A DNA stretch of 64,000 bases from positions 5,187,251 to 5,251,250 of the forward strand of contig NZ_BAAAWN010000001.1 of the NCBI RefSeq assembly GCF_039535095.1, given 5' to 3'. Below the pieces are notes generated by a model, which saw nothing but the letters and a program-made list of their open reading frames with translations, had not been told where the DNA came from and ran no database searches. The translations under genes and the position numbers were made by a program. Origin of the DNA: Arthrobacter ramosus (lineage in GTDB: Bacteria > Actinomycetota > Actinomycetes > Actinomycetales > Micrococcaceae). Each line of letters begins with the position of its first letter. Positions within the stretch are counted from its first letter, which is position 1. This document shows positions 25,154 through 38,307 of the stretch, one piece after another.

Positions 25154-25456
25154 TCAGCTGTCCCTCAATGCTACCCGCGGGTAGGTACCTGTGCTAGGGG
25201 CGGTTTGCGATGGGAATTCCACCGGCAGCTCCACTTTTCCGGCCTGGTGGACCAGCTGGTCCCACGCAAAATTGATGCCGTGGACCAGCCCGCCCAGCAC
25301 GTTCTTCACGGTGTACCAGGCAAGGCTCCCGGCTCCGAGCAACGCAAGGGCGGCCATGGCCGCCACCGCGATGAAGGCTGCCAGGACCAGGCCAAGGATT
25401 AGTGTTCCCGCGAAGACATAAGTGCTGCTGTCTAAGGTCGTCAAGTCGAACTGCAT
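25154..25456 (-). CDS. Small hypothetical membrane protein
   Basis: A 100-residue protein with one long hydrophobic stretch, TLILGLVLAAFIAVAAMAAL through AGSLAWY (about 17-50), and a short polar tail. No family recognised. ATG 25456 has a GGAGGGG site seven bases upstream. It faces away from the jetA operon and shares the 245-base gap with it. Confidence 0.6.
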   Translation of the reverse strand: MQFDLTTLDSSTYVFAGTLILGLVLAAFIAVAAMAALALLGAGSLAWYTVKNVLGGLVHGINFAWDQLVHQAGKVELPVEFPSQTAPSTGTYPRVALRDS

Positions 25457-25701
25457 TGGGTCCCCTCCGCAACGCTGCCAAAGCCGACGTCGGTGTGTCG
25501 ACGTCGTTGGTGTCGACACTAGGGGCGGCATCAATGGTTCAGCCAGCAACAACACCGGCGTCGCCCCTGTTGATACGCGATCGAAACCATACCGGCAGGT
25601 AGATCACGGAAGGGTTGCGGCGCACCCTGCGTTAACCTTGTACGGGGCAGTTTTCGGGATTTCCGCTGCCAGAAGGTTCCGCGGCAGCTGAAGGAGAGTA
25701 A

Positions 25702-31581
<5,880 letters not shown>

Positions 31582-31592
31582 CCCCGACGCTC

Positions 31593-31647
31593 GCTCACTT
31601 ATGTGGCACTTTCGGCGGACGCCCGCTCACTAAAAGTGAGCGGGCGT
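31593..31647. repeat. 32-bp-period repeat and hairpin between converging genes
   Basis: GCTCAC occurs at 31593-31598 and again exactly 32 bases later at 31625-31630. The second forms a perfect stem with what follows: CGCCCGCTCAC / GTGAGCGGGCG around TAAAA. It lies between the converging stops of jetC and the FBP gene and could act as a two-way terminator. The sequence and the 32-base period are the same as at 32.6 and 47.2-47.55 kb. Confidence 0.75.
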
Positions 31648-31663
31648 TTGCCGCCGCGGGCGG

Positions 31664-32158
31664 CTACTTTCCTTGGACCCGCCCCAGGAACTGGGCGGTC
31701 CGGGACTGCAGTCCGGCGATTTGGCGAACGACGACGGCGGCCGGGTCCGGATTGATCTCATTCGCCGGGGGCTCCTTGCGGACGTTGGCGCAGCAGCCGA
31801 ATTCTGCGCAGATCAACGTCCCCACGGTGTTGCCGTCGCGACCCGATTGGCCTGCGCGCTTGGCAACCCAAAGATAGACATCGTCCTTGGAAAACACGTC
31901 GCGGCACAGCTCGCAAAGGACCGAGCGCTTCTTGCCGGAGCCTCCCTCGGGCGCACGCAGCATGATGCCAGTGAGCGAACCATCGTTCGGGAGGACGAGG
32001 TAGCCTCGCATCGGCATCTTTTCGTCGCGCCAGCCTAGGAATTCGAGCTTGTCCCAGTCGAGGGAATGGAAGTCCTTCGGGAGGTTGAGTTTGGAGGCCT
32101 CCGAGCGGCTCGCATTGATGAATGAGGAACGGATTTGTTGAGCGGTGATTTTCTGCAC
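31664..32158 (-). CDS. FBP-domain (FusB-like) zinc-finger protein
   Basis: A 164-residue protein with the FBP (treble-clef) zinc-finger fold. The N-terminal helix ITAQQIRSSFINASRSEASK is the family's opening, and the C-terminal zinc finger holds CELC and the second CAEFGCC pair. FusB, which shares this domain, binds elongation factor G and rescues it from fusidic acid. The role here is inferred only from the domain. GTG 32158 is chosen as the start; its ribosome binding site is weak. It ends 82 bases from jetC and is transcribed towards it. Confidence 0.8.
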   Translation of the reverse strand: MQKITAQQIRSSFINASRSEASKLNLPKDFHSLDWDKLEFLGWRDEKMPMRGYLVLPNDGSLTGIMLRAPEGGSGKKRSVLCELCRDVFSKDDVYLWVAKRAGQSGRDGNTVGTLICAEFGCCANVRKEPPANEINPDPAAVVVRQIAGLQSRTAQFLGRVQGK

Positions 32159-32552
32159 GGCGAAGTTCTTTCAGATCGTTTGGGCTCCGAAGAGGAAGGA
32201 CGCTGGCGTCCGGCGATCAGGGGCACAGCAAAGGAACCCTTCGTGTGCTTCCCGTGCGGGGCGGTGGTGGGGTTAGTTCCCCTGGCCGCCGAGCGGGATG
32301 GCCGACGCAGAGGGGGATGCAAAGTAGGCCAACACGGCCACCTCGCCAACCATGGCAGCGCCAACGTGTGCAGTGCGCATGCTCATCCTCTCGATCTTCG
32401 CCGCTTTCGCGGCCCTGGCGCGGTTCGTTGAATCAACCGGCTCTGTCATCTTTGCAAACGGCGTCCTCGCTGTCCAAAAATCCCGTGCGTTGAAGTCCCT
32501 GCAGCACCGAAGCTCGAAGCTCGCTAAAAGTCGGAACGCCCGTTCAGATCAT

Positions 32553-32632
32553 CTGAGCGGGCGTTTGGCCGAAAGGCACCATATGTGAGCGGGCGTTTGG
32601 CCAAAATGCCCCATAAGTGAGCGGGCGTCGAA
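32553..32632. repeat. Three 32-bp-period repeat units upstream of the SGNH operon
   Basis: Units begin at 32553 (CTGAGCGGGCGTTTGGCC), 32585 (GTGAGCGGGCGTTTGGCC) and 32617 (GTGAGCGGGCGTC), each exactly 32 bases after the previous. They fill the right end of a 520-base gap between the FBP gene (start 32158) and the first SGNH gene. The rest of the gap, 32159-32552, holds no gene I can support. Confidence 0.8.
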
Positions 32633-32678
32633 TTAACCTGGGCTTTGCCGGCGGGCAACCGGGTGGGGCTAGGCTGGC

Positions 32679-33578
32679 GTGGTGGCTGGGAACGTGCTTC
32701 ATGCTGACCAGAACGGACGACGGCGGTTTGTTGCCTTGGGCGATTCCTTCACCGAGGGCGTGGGGGACCGGAACGAGGCCCTACCGAACGGCGTCCGGGG
32801 CTGGGCCGACCGCGTCGCCGAGAAACTGGCCAAGGCCGAACCTGGCTGGGAGTATGCCAATCTTGCCGTGCGGAGCAAACGGCTCCGCCATATCGTCGAG
32901 GAACAATTGGACCGGGCCCTGGCCATGGAACCCACGCTCATCACCCTCTACGCCGGCGGAAACGACATCCTGGATTTCGGCACGGACATGGACCTCCTCA
33001 TGGCCGAGTACGAAAGGCTCGTGGCCCGCCTCGCAGCCACGGGAGCTACGTTGGTCTTGTTCACGGGGTATGACGTCAAGGTCTCGGCCGTGCTGGAACC
33101 CTTCAAGAAGCGGAACGCCCTTTACAACGAACGCGTCCGCGAACTGGCCGCGAAATACGGGGCCGTGCTCGTGGACTATTGGTGTCTAGACGCCTACCAC
33201 GACCGCCGGATGTGGGCCTCGGACCGCCTCCATATGTCCAAAGCCGGACACAAATACATGGCGTCGCAGGTCCTGGATCACCTCGGCGTACCGCACAAGT
33301 TCTCGCCCAAGGACTGGGAACCGCCGCAGCGGTTCAAGCTGCGCGACTGGGAACGTCGCCAGCGCCGCTGGGTGAACGACTGGGTCCTGCCTTTGTTCGG
33401 CCGGAAGCTTCGCGGCGTCACGCTCGGGGACAGCCTGCGCCCCCGATGGCCGGAGCTCGTGAAGGTGCCGCGGAAAGCCGGGCTGCGAAAACTCGCGGAA
33501 CGCCAAGCCGCGGGGTCGGGCGCCGCCGGTACTGGAAGCAAGGCACAAGGACAAGCTCAAAACAACGGGGGGACATGA
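32679..33578 (+). CDS. SGNH/GDSL-type hydrolase, paralog 1
   Basis: A 299-residue SGNH hydrolase. Block I is ALGDSFTEGVGD with the Ser nucleophile (about 23). The second block Asn is in EYANLAVRS. Block III is YAGGNDIL with its Asn, and block V is ASDRLHMS with the Asp-His of the catalytic triad. Members act on esters of sugars, lipids or peptidoglycan. No signal peptide is seen. The C-terminal 90 residues are basic, ending in a low-complexity G/A/Q tail. GTG 32679 is chosen; two alternative GTGs follow closely. Its stop overlaps the next gene (ATGA). Confidence 0.85.
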   Translation: MVAGNVLHADQNGRRRFVALGDSFTEGVGDRNEALPNGVRGWADRVAEKLAKAEPGWEYANLAVRSKRLRHIVEEQLDRALAMEPTLITLYAGGNDILDFGTDMDLLMAEYERLVARLAATGATLVLFTGYDVKVSAVLEPFKKRNALYNERVRELAAKYGAVLVDYWCLDAYHDRRMWASDRLHMSKAGHKYMASQVLDHLGVPHKFSPKDWEPPQRFKLRDWERRQRRWVNDWVLPLFGRKLRGVTLGDSLRPRWPELVKVPRKAGLRKLAERQAAGSGAAGTGSKAQGQAQNNGGT

Positions 33579-34441
33579 CCATGGGCATGCATACACCGCT
33601 GCGATTCGTCGCGGTCGGAGATTCCTTCACCGAAGGCGTCGGCGACACCGACCTTCGCCTTCCCAACGATTGCCGCGGCTGGGCCGACCGTGTGGCCGAG
33701 GAACTGGCCAGGCATCGGCCGCGGACGCAGTACGCCAATCTGGCCCTCCGCGGCCGTCGGCTCAGGCAGATCGTGGTTGGACAACTTGAGCCGGCGCTCG
33801 CGATGGCTCCCACTCTGGTCAGTTTCCACGCCGGAGGCAACGATCTCCTCGGCGCACGACTGGACATGCGCACACTGGTCCGTGGATTCGAGGACGCCGT
33901 TGCCCGGATCGTGCAAACTGGTGCCCAAGTCCTGCTGTTCACTGAGTACAACGTGCCGCTCTCGCCGGTGTTGGAGCCGCTCAAGCTGCGCACGGCCGTT
34001 TTCAACAAGCACATCCGCCGCATTTCCGCAGCCTACGGAACACTTCTGGTGGACCATTGGTGCTTCGAAAAGTACCAGGACCGCCGGATGTGGGCTCCGG
34101 ACCGGCTGCACATGTCCGGCATCGGACACGAATACATGGCGAAGAAGGTCTTGGAGGTGTTGGGCGCCGCGCACTCGCTGGGCTCACCGGTGCTTGGAGC
34201 CCTGCAACCGCGGAGCCGCGCCGAGATCATGGCCGACAACGCCGCGTGGCTCAGGCGCGATGTGGCACCCTGGCTTTCGCGTCGTTTCAGGGGAGTTTCG
34301 AGCGGCGATCACTTGAGCGCACGCTGGCCGGTGGTCTTGCCAGCGTCACGCCTGACAACTTTTTGGGATGGACGGGCATCGCAGCAGCCGAATTTCCGGG
34401 GTTCTCGCCGAGGCGAGGCGCCAAAAATGTGCTCTGCGTGA
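33575..34441 (+). CDS. SGNH/GDSL-type hydrolase, paralog 2
   Basis: A 288-residue paralog of the previous gene, with AVGDSFTEGVGDTD (block I), the second Asn in ANLALRGRRL, HAGGNDLLG (block III) and APDRLHMSG (block V). The start at ATG 33575 overlaps the previous stop by four bases and follows a run of Gs (GGGGGGAC). The last 40 residues are different from paralog 1. A third paralog lies at 36139-36900. No signal peptide. Confidence 0.85.
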   Translation: MTMGMHTPLRFVAVGDSFTEGVGDTDLRLPNDCRGWADRVAEELARHRPRTQYANLALRGRRLRQIVVGQLEPALAMAPTLVSFHAGGNDLLGARLDMRTLVRGFEDAVARIVQTGAQVLLFTEYNVPLSPVLEPLKLRTAVFNKHIRRISAAYGTLLVDHWCFEKYQDRRMWAPDRLHMSGIGHEYMAKKVLEVLGAAHSLGSPVLGALQPRSRAEIMADNAAWLRRDVAPWLSRRFRGVSSGDHLSARWPVVLPASRLTTFWDGRASQQPNFRGSRRGEAPKMCSA

Positions 34442-34462
34442 CGCCCAGGACCCGCAATGAGG

Positions 34463-34747
34463 CTAGTCCAGCAGGTTTTCGAAACCCGTGGATGCCGTGG
34501 TGACCGTGAATTCGATGATCTCGAAGTCGGCCACTCCGTTGACGTAGAACGGATCCGTGGCCAGGGAAGCGTCCAGTGTTGCACGATCGACGTTGGACAA
34601 CAGCACGCCCCCGATGGCTGGAACGCGACGTCCGGACGCAACGAAAGTGCCGGCGTCGAACGCTTCTTTGACCCAATCCATGTGTGCAGGGCGGTGGAAA
34701 TCGACGATCTCGTCGGGAACTTTGTATGTCAGCGAAACGACGAACAT
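34463..34747 (-). CDS. YciI-like protein
   Basis: A 94-residue YciI-family protein (ferredoxin-like fold). The conserved His-Asp pair is visible: His18 in FHRPAHMDW and Asp66 in ATDPFYVNGVADFEI. GTFVASGRRVPAIGGVLL is the family's central strand block. YciI proteins are often found fused to or beside other enzymes; their chemistry is unknown. It follows the oxidoreductase gene on the minus strand after 58 bases and may be co-transcribed. Confidence 0.83.
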   Translation of the reverse strand: MFVVSLTYKVPDEIVDFHRPAHMDWVKEAFDAGTFVASGRRVPAIGGVLLSNVDRATLDASLATDPFYVNGVADFEIIEFTVTTASTGFENLLD

Positions 34748-34805
34748 GCCGCCCAGCCTACAACGCGGAGGACGGCCAACGGGCCGCCCTCCGAAACCGC
34801 AAGCG

Positions 34806-35438
34806 TTACGGCAGGAGCTTGATTGCGGAGTTCCAGTTGTAGTCGGGGTGGGCTTCGCTGATCTGCAGGGTCATGACGAGCAGTTGGAAGGCTTCGAGCT
34901 CACGCGAGCGGCGCAGCGGCCCGACGTTCACCGGGCGCAGCCCGGCGCCTTTGACGAAGTCGACGACGGCGGCAGTCGCCTCGGCATCGTCGCCCGCCAC
35001 CAGCACGTCGAGGGTCTGGCCGTCCACTTCGCCGTCACCGAGAGTGGCTGCGAAGACGGTGTTGAACGCCTTGACCACCGACGCGCCCGGGACCAGGGCC
35101 TGGAGTTCTTCGGCTGCCGAGGTTCCGGCGGGGACGGTGAGGGAATCGAAGGTCTCGAAGTTCACGGGGTTGGAGATGTCCACGATCGTCTTGCCGTTGA
35201 GCGCTGAGCCATAGGAAGAAAGGACTGTTTTGGAGGCTTCGAACGGAGTGGCCAGCACCACGACGCTGCCTTCCACCGGGGATCCCGTGATGCCTGAGGT
35301 TCCGTTGACCGTCGCCGCAAGCGCAGCTGCGGAGCCTGCGTCGCGGCTGAGGACCTGGATGCTCTTGCCTGCCACGGCCGCGCGGGCCGCAATGCCGGAC
35401 GCCATGTTGCCGGTGCCGATGATGGTGATGTCAGTCAT
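34806..35438 (-). CDS. NADP(H)-dependent oxidoreductase (F420-reductase-like)
   Basis: A 210-residue protein with a Rossmann domain like that of NADPH:F420 reductases. The first motif ITIIGTGNMASGIA binds NADP near the N-terminus; VVVLATPFEA, TIVDISNPVNF and VKAFNTVFA follow the family order. GTG and other in-frame starts lie upstream, but ATG 35438 has an AAAGGA site eight bases before it. It is divergent from a MarR gene, with palindromic sites between them, so the MarR protein probably controls it. Confidence 0.8.
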   Translation of the reverse strand: MTDITIIGTGNMASGIAARAAVAGKSIQVLSRDAGSAAALAATVNGTSGITGSPVEGSVVVLATPFEASKTVLSSYGSALNGKTIVDISNPVNFETFDSLTVPAGTSAAEELQALVPGASVVKAFNTVFAATLGDGEVDGQTLDVLVAGDDAEATAAVVDFVKGAGLRPVNVGPLRRSRELEAFQLLVMTLQISEAHPDYNWNSAIKLLP

Positions 35439-35486
35439 TGTTGTTTCCTTTGCTTGAGTGCTCATGTTTGATTCACATTCATTTAC

Positions 35487-35532
35487 TTGAAGCTTCAACT
35501 AAAATAATAATGACCTTAAGTTGAAGTGTCAA
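35487..35532. promoter_or_regulatory. Candidate MarR operators
   Basis: TTGAAGCTTCAA (35487-35498) is a perfect 12-bp palindrome. TTGAAGTGTCAA (35521-35532) shares the TTGA/TCAA ends and the same spacing. Both lie in the AT-rich gap between the divergent oxidoreductase and MarR genes. Sites of this kind are typical of MarR regulators; binding is inferred. Confidence 0.6.
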
Positions 35533-35559
35533 GCATTGATTTCCTTCTAAGATGAACCC

Positions 35560-36039
35560 ATGACCGAACCGCGCTGGCTCAACGCCGACGAACGCCGTGC
35601 CTGGCTGGCCCTCCTCAGTATCAACACACTGCTGCCAGCAGCTCTGGACACCCAACTGCAAGCGGCCGGCAAATTGTCGCTGTTCGACTACAACGTGCTC
35701 GCCATGTTGTCCGAAGCGGAGGGGCGGTTCCTGCCGATGAGTGAGCTTGCCGCCCGCACCAGCGCTTCCTTGTCGAGGCTGTCGCACGTCGTCACCAAGC
35801 TGCAGAGACGCGGCTGGGTGGAGCGCGAGGCCCATCCGGGCGATGCCCGTGTCACTGTGGCGCACCTGACGGAGGCCGGCATGGACACCATCGTGTCCCT
35901 CGCCCCGGGGCATGTGGATGCCGTTCGCGCCTTGATGTTGGACGCCATGACCGACGACGACGTTGCGGACCTCGCGCGGATCGGCGAGAAGATCGTGGCC
36001 CGGTTGGACGACGATCACTGGATCCTGCGCGAACGCTAA
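35560..36039 (+). CDS. MarR-family transcriptional regulator
   Basis: A 159-residue MarR regulator. The winged helix is in FLPMSELAARTSASLSRLS (about 58-76), HVVTKLQRRGWVEREAHPGD (wing) and the D-A-R-V-T-V-A-H-L-T-E-A-G block. C-terminal helices (about 115-155) dimerise. It is divergent from the NADP oxidoreductase and probably represses it, responding to an oxidant or small phenol. No conserved redox Cys is seen. Confidence 0.87.
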   Translation: MTEPRWLNADERRAWLALLSINTLLPAALDTQLQAAGKLSLFDYNVLAMLSEAEGRFLPMSELAARTSASLSRLSHVVTKLQRRGWVEREAHPGDARVTVAHLTEAGMDTIVSLAPGHVDAVRALMLDAMTDDDVADLARIGEKIVARLDDDHWILRER

Positions 36040-36138
36040 GCCGCGGCCGGCTACGAGCACGGCCGCGGCGACAGCCGTGCCGCTGCGTAGTCGGCGCCGC
36101 GCGTGACGGCCGCCCCGCACTGATGAAAGACTGACGCC

Positions 36139-36900
36139 ATGGATTTTTCTGCCCGGTATGTGGCATTGGGTGACTCGTTCACCGAAGGACTTGGCGACGC
36201 CGACCCCTCGCGCCCCAACGGAGTGAGGGGATGGGCGGATCTCGTTGCCCATCAACTGGCTCAAAGCAACGACAACTTCGGTTACGCCAATCTGGCCATC
36301 CGCGGCAAGAAGCTCCGTCAAGTCATGGCAGAGCAGGTCGATGCCGCCGTCGCGCTTCAACCGACGCTGGTAACCCTGTACGCGGGAGCGAATGACATCT
36401 TCCGCCCCAAAGTCGATATCGACAGGCTCATGGCGGAATACGAAGCCGGCATTGAGAAACTAAGCGCCACCGGAGCCACGTTGCTTCTCTTTACGGGTTT
36501 CGACGCCCGCAGCTCCAAGGTTTTCGGGACCATGCGCGGACGCACCGCGATCTACAACGAATTGTTGCGGGAAATCGCCGAAAACCACGGTGCGCTGCTG
36601 GTGGACTATTGGCGCTTCAGCGAATACCACGACTGGCACATGTGGGCGCAGGACCGGATGCACATGTCCACTGCTGGTCATATCAACATGGCCAACCGGG
36701 TCCTGGCCGTCCTGGAGCACGAAGGTTCCCTTGAGGTCCCGCCGCCCGTCACACAACCGCAGCTTGCGCGGGTGGAAGCTTTGTGGGCCAACGCGCGTTG
36801 GGCCCGTGAACACGCCGCCCCGTGGGTCGTCCGCCGCGTTACGGGCAAGTCTTCAGGTGACAACCTCAGCCCGAAGTACCCCCAGCTCACCCGGCCCTAA
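36139..36900 (+). CDS. SGNH/GDSL-type hydrolase, paralog 3
   Basis: A 253-residue paralog of the genes at 32679 and 33575: ALGDSFTEGLGDAD (block I), ANLAIRGKKL, YAGANDIFR (block III, with Ala in place of the second Gly) and AQDRMHMST (block V). It lacks the long tail of paralogs 1 and 2. The stop overlaps that of the converging apbE by three bases. No signal peptide. Confidence 0.85.
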   Translation: MDFSARYVALGDSFTEGLGDADPSRPNGVRGWADLVAHQLAQSNDNFGYANLAIRGKKLRQVMAEQVDAAVALQPTLVTLYAGANDIFRPKVDIDRLMAEYEAGIEKLSATGATLLLFTGFDARSSKVFGTMRGRTAIYNELLREIAENHGALLVDYWRFSEYHDWHMWAQDRMHMSTAGHINMANRVLAVLEHEGSLEVPPPVTQPQLARVEALWANARWAREHAAPWVVRRVTGKSSGDNLSPKYPQLTRP

Positions 36901-37763
36901 CTGTTCCGAGGAGCGAGGTTCCGGAAGCCCTGCGTGGCGAGCAGTCCGCCGTCGTTCTTCACAGCGAGTACGTCCACATCCCAGTGGGAGGTCGCCAGCT
37001 CGAGGGTCCGGGCGCCGCCGGCCATGATGGCGGTGGCCAGGACATCAGCCGTGATGATGTCGGCCGCTGCCACCGAAACCTGGCGGAACCCTTCATCCCG
37101 GGCGGCTGGGAGGCCCGCAGACCAAATGTGGTGGCCGCGTTCGCCGGTCCCGGAGGTCGCCAGCGCGTGCTTTCCCCTGTTGCCAAAGCTGTGCCCGACC
37201 AGCGGAAACGCGGTCAGGAGCGTCGTCCGGTCCTCCGGATCAACGATCCCCGCCAGCCACGGCCGCGTACCGCCCGGCGTCGGCGAACCGTCCACGAGGA
37301 CGTCCCCGCCCGCATTGAGGCACCAATCCTTCAAGCCCAGCGCGAGCAGTGACGTTCCGGCTTCCCGTATGGCATGTGCCTTGACGATCCCCGCCAAGTC
37401 CACGACACCGTCGGGCCGCTCCGCCGTGAACGCACCTTCCGTGAGGGTGCGCCATTCTGCCGCCTCGACATACAGCCGGCGCATGTCCGCCGAGGCATTC
37501 ATCAGGGTCAGCTCGCCCCGCGCCATCGCGATCGCCTCCGAGTCGGGACGGTAGAGACTGAACGTCCGGTCCAGCCTGTTGAACAACTGCTCGACGACGG
37601 CGGTGGCCGCCTCGAGTTCTTCCACCGCAGCTTGGGGAGCGGTCCCTGGAGCAGCTGGGATGGCGAGGCTCACCACAGTGCCCATGCTGGTGAACGTCCG
37701 GGAACGAAGGCGGGGCTCCGCACTGCCCTGTCCGGGCCCGTTGGGCTTAGAAATGGGCTGCAT
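36897..37763 (-). CDS. apbE: FAD:protein FMN transferase
   Basis: A 288-residue ApbE-family flavin transferase that covalently attaches FMN to Thr/Ser of target proteins. TFTSMGTVVSLAI opens the fold; VDLAGIVKAHAI and LGLKDWCLNAGGDVLVDG bind FAD; ADIITADVLATAIMAGG carries the metal-binding Asp. No lipobox or signal peptide is evident. It is the last gene of a minus-strand operon and overlaps the FMN-binding protein gene by 17 bases, so that protein is its likely substrate. Confidence 0.88.
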   Translation of the reverse strand: MQPISKPNGPGQGSAEPRLRSRTFTSMGTVVSLAIPAAPGTAPQAAVEELEAATAVVEQLFNRLDRTFSLYRPDSEAIAMARGELTLMNASADMRRLYVEAAEWRTLTEGAFTAERPDGVVDLAGIVKAHAIREAGTSLLALGLKDWCLNAGGDVLVDGSPTPGGTRPWLAGIVDPEDRTTLLTAFPLVGHSFGNRGKHALATSGTGERGHHIWSAGLPAARDEGFRQVSVAAADIITADVLATAIMAGGARTLELATSHWDVDVLAVKNDGGLLATQGFRNLAPRNS

Positions 37764-38307
37764 CGAGAGCCGCCTGGAGCGATGTCAAATAGGCCTCGCT
37801 GGTAAAGGTGGCCCCGCCGATGGTCTGCACGTTCGCCGACTGGGCGCTCAGCACCTCGGATCGTAGAAGGGGTGCTGCCCTGGCGCTGATCTGGACGGAT
37901 CGTTGCTCTTGGTCAGTCAGATGCAGGGCTGTGACATCCGTGATCACTCCGGCCTTGATGGTCACCTGGACCTGCACTGTTCCGAAGCGGGTCTCCACTG
38001 CGGTTCCTGCGTAGGTGCCGCCCGCCTTGGCCGAAGCTCCCAGGGTGGAACTGGAACTGGAGCCCGTGCTGGAACTCGAGCCGGCTCCGGTTCCCGAGGA
38101 CGATCCGGAAGCGCTGCTCCCGGTGGTTCCCTTCGCCGTCGAGCCCGTACCTGAGGCCGTCCCGCCGGCGGTTCCGGCTGTGTTTCCGGCTGCGGAGGTC
38201 GTGACCGCCGATGCGTTCGATTCCGTCACCTGCGCGCCCGCCTGCCAACCGACCAGGAGGATGGCCGCCGACGCTAGCGCTGCTGAAATTCCTGCCCTGA
38301 GTCTCAC
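37747..38307 (-). CDS. Exported FMN-binding domain protein
   Basis: A 186-residue exported protein. An N-terminal signal or anchor (ISAALASAAILLVGWQAGA) is followed by a long Ser/Gly/Thr linker (about 40-90) and a FMN_bind domain (about 97-186). The segment QTIGGATFTSEAY (about 163-175) fits the GATxTS flavinylation motif; FMN would be attached to Thr or Ser there. The GTG start overlaps the reductase stop (GTGA). It probably carries electrons outside the membrane. Confidence 0.85.
   Translation of the reverse strand: MRLRAGISAALASAAILLVGWQAGAQVTESNASAVTTSAAGNTAGTAGGTASGTGSTAKGTTGSSASGSSSGTGAGSSSSTGSSSSSTLGASAKAGGTYAGTAVETRFGTVQVQVTIKAGVITDVTALHLTDQEQRSVQISARAAPLLRSEVLSAQSANVQTIGGATFTSEAYLTSLQAALDAAHF

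Noticed and set aside
32159..32552. A gene in the gap after the FBP gene
   Set aside because: Short frames on both strands have no motif, no good start site and no codon pattern; the region is left as non-coding.
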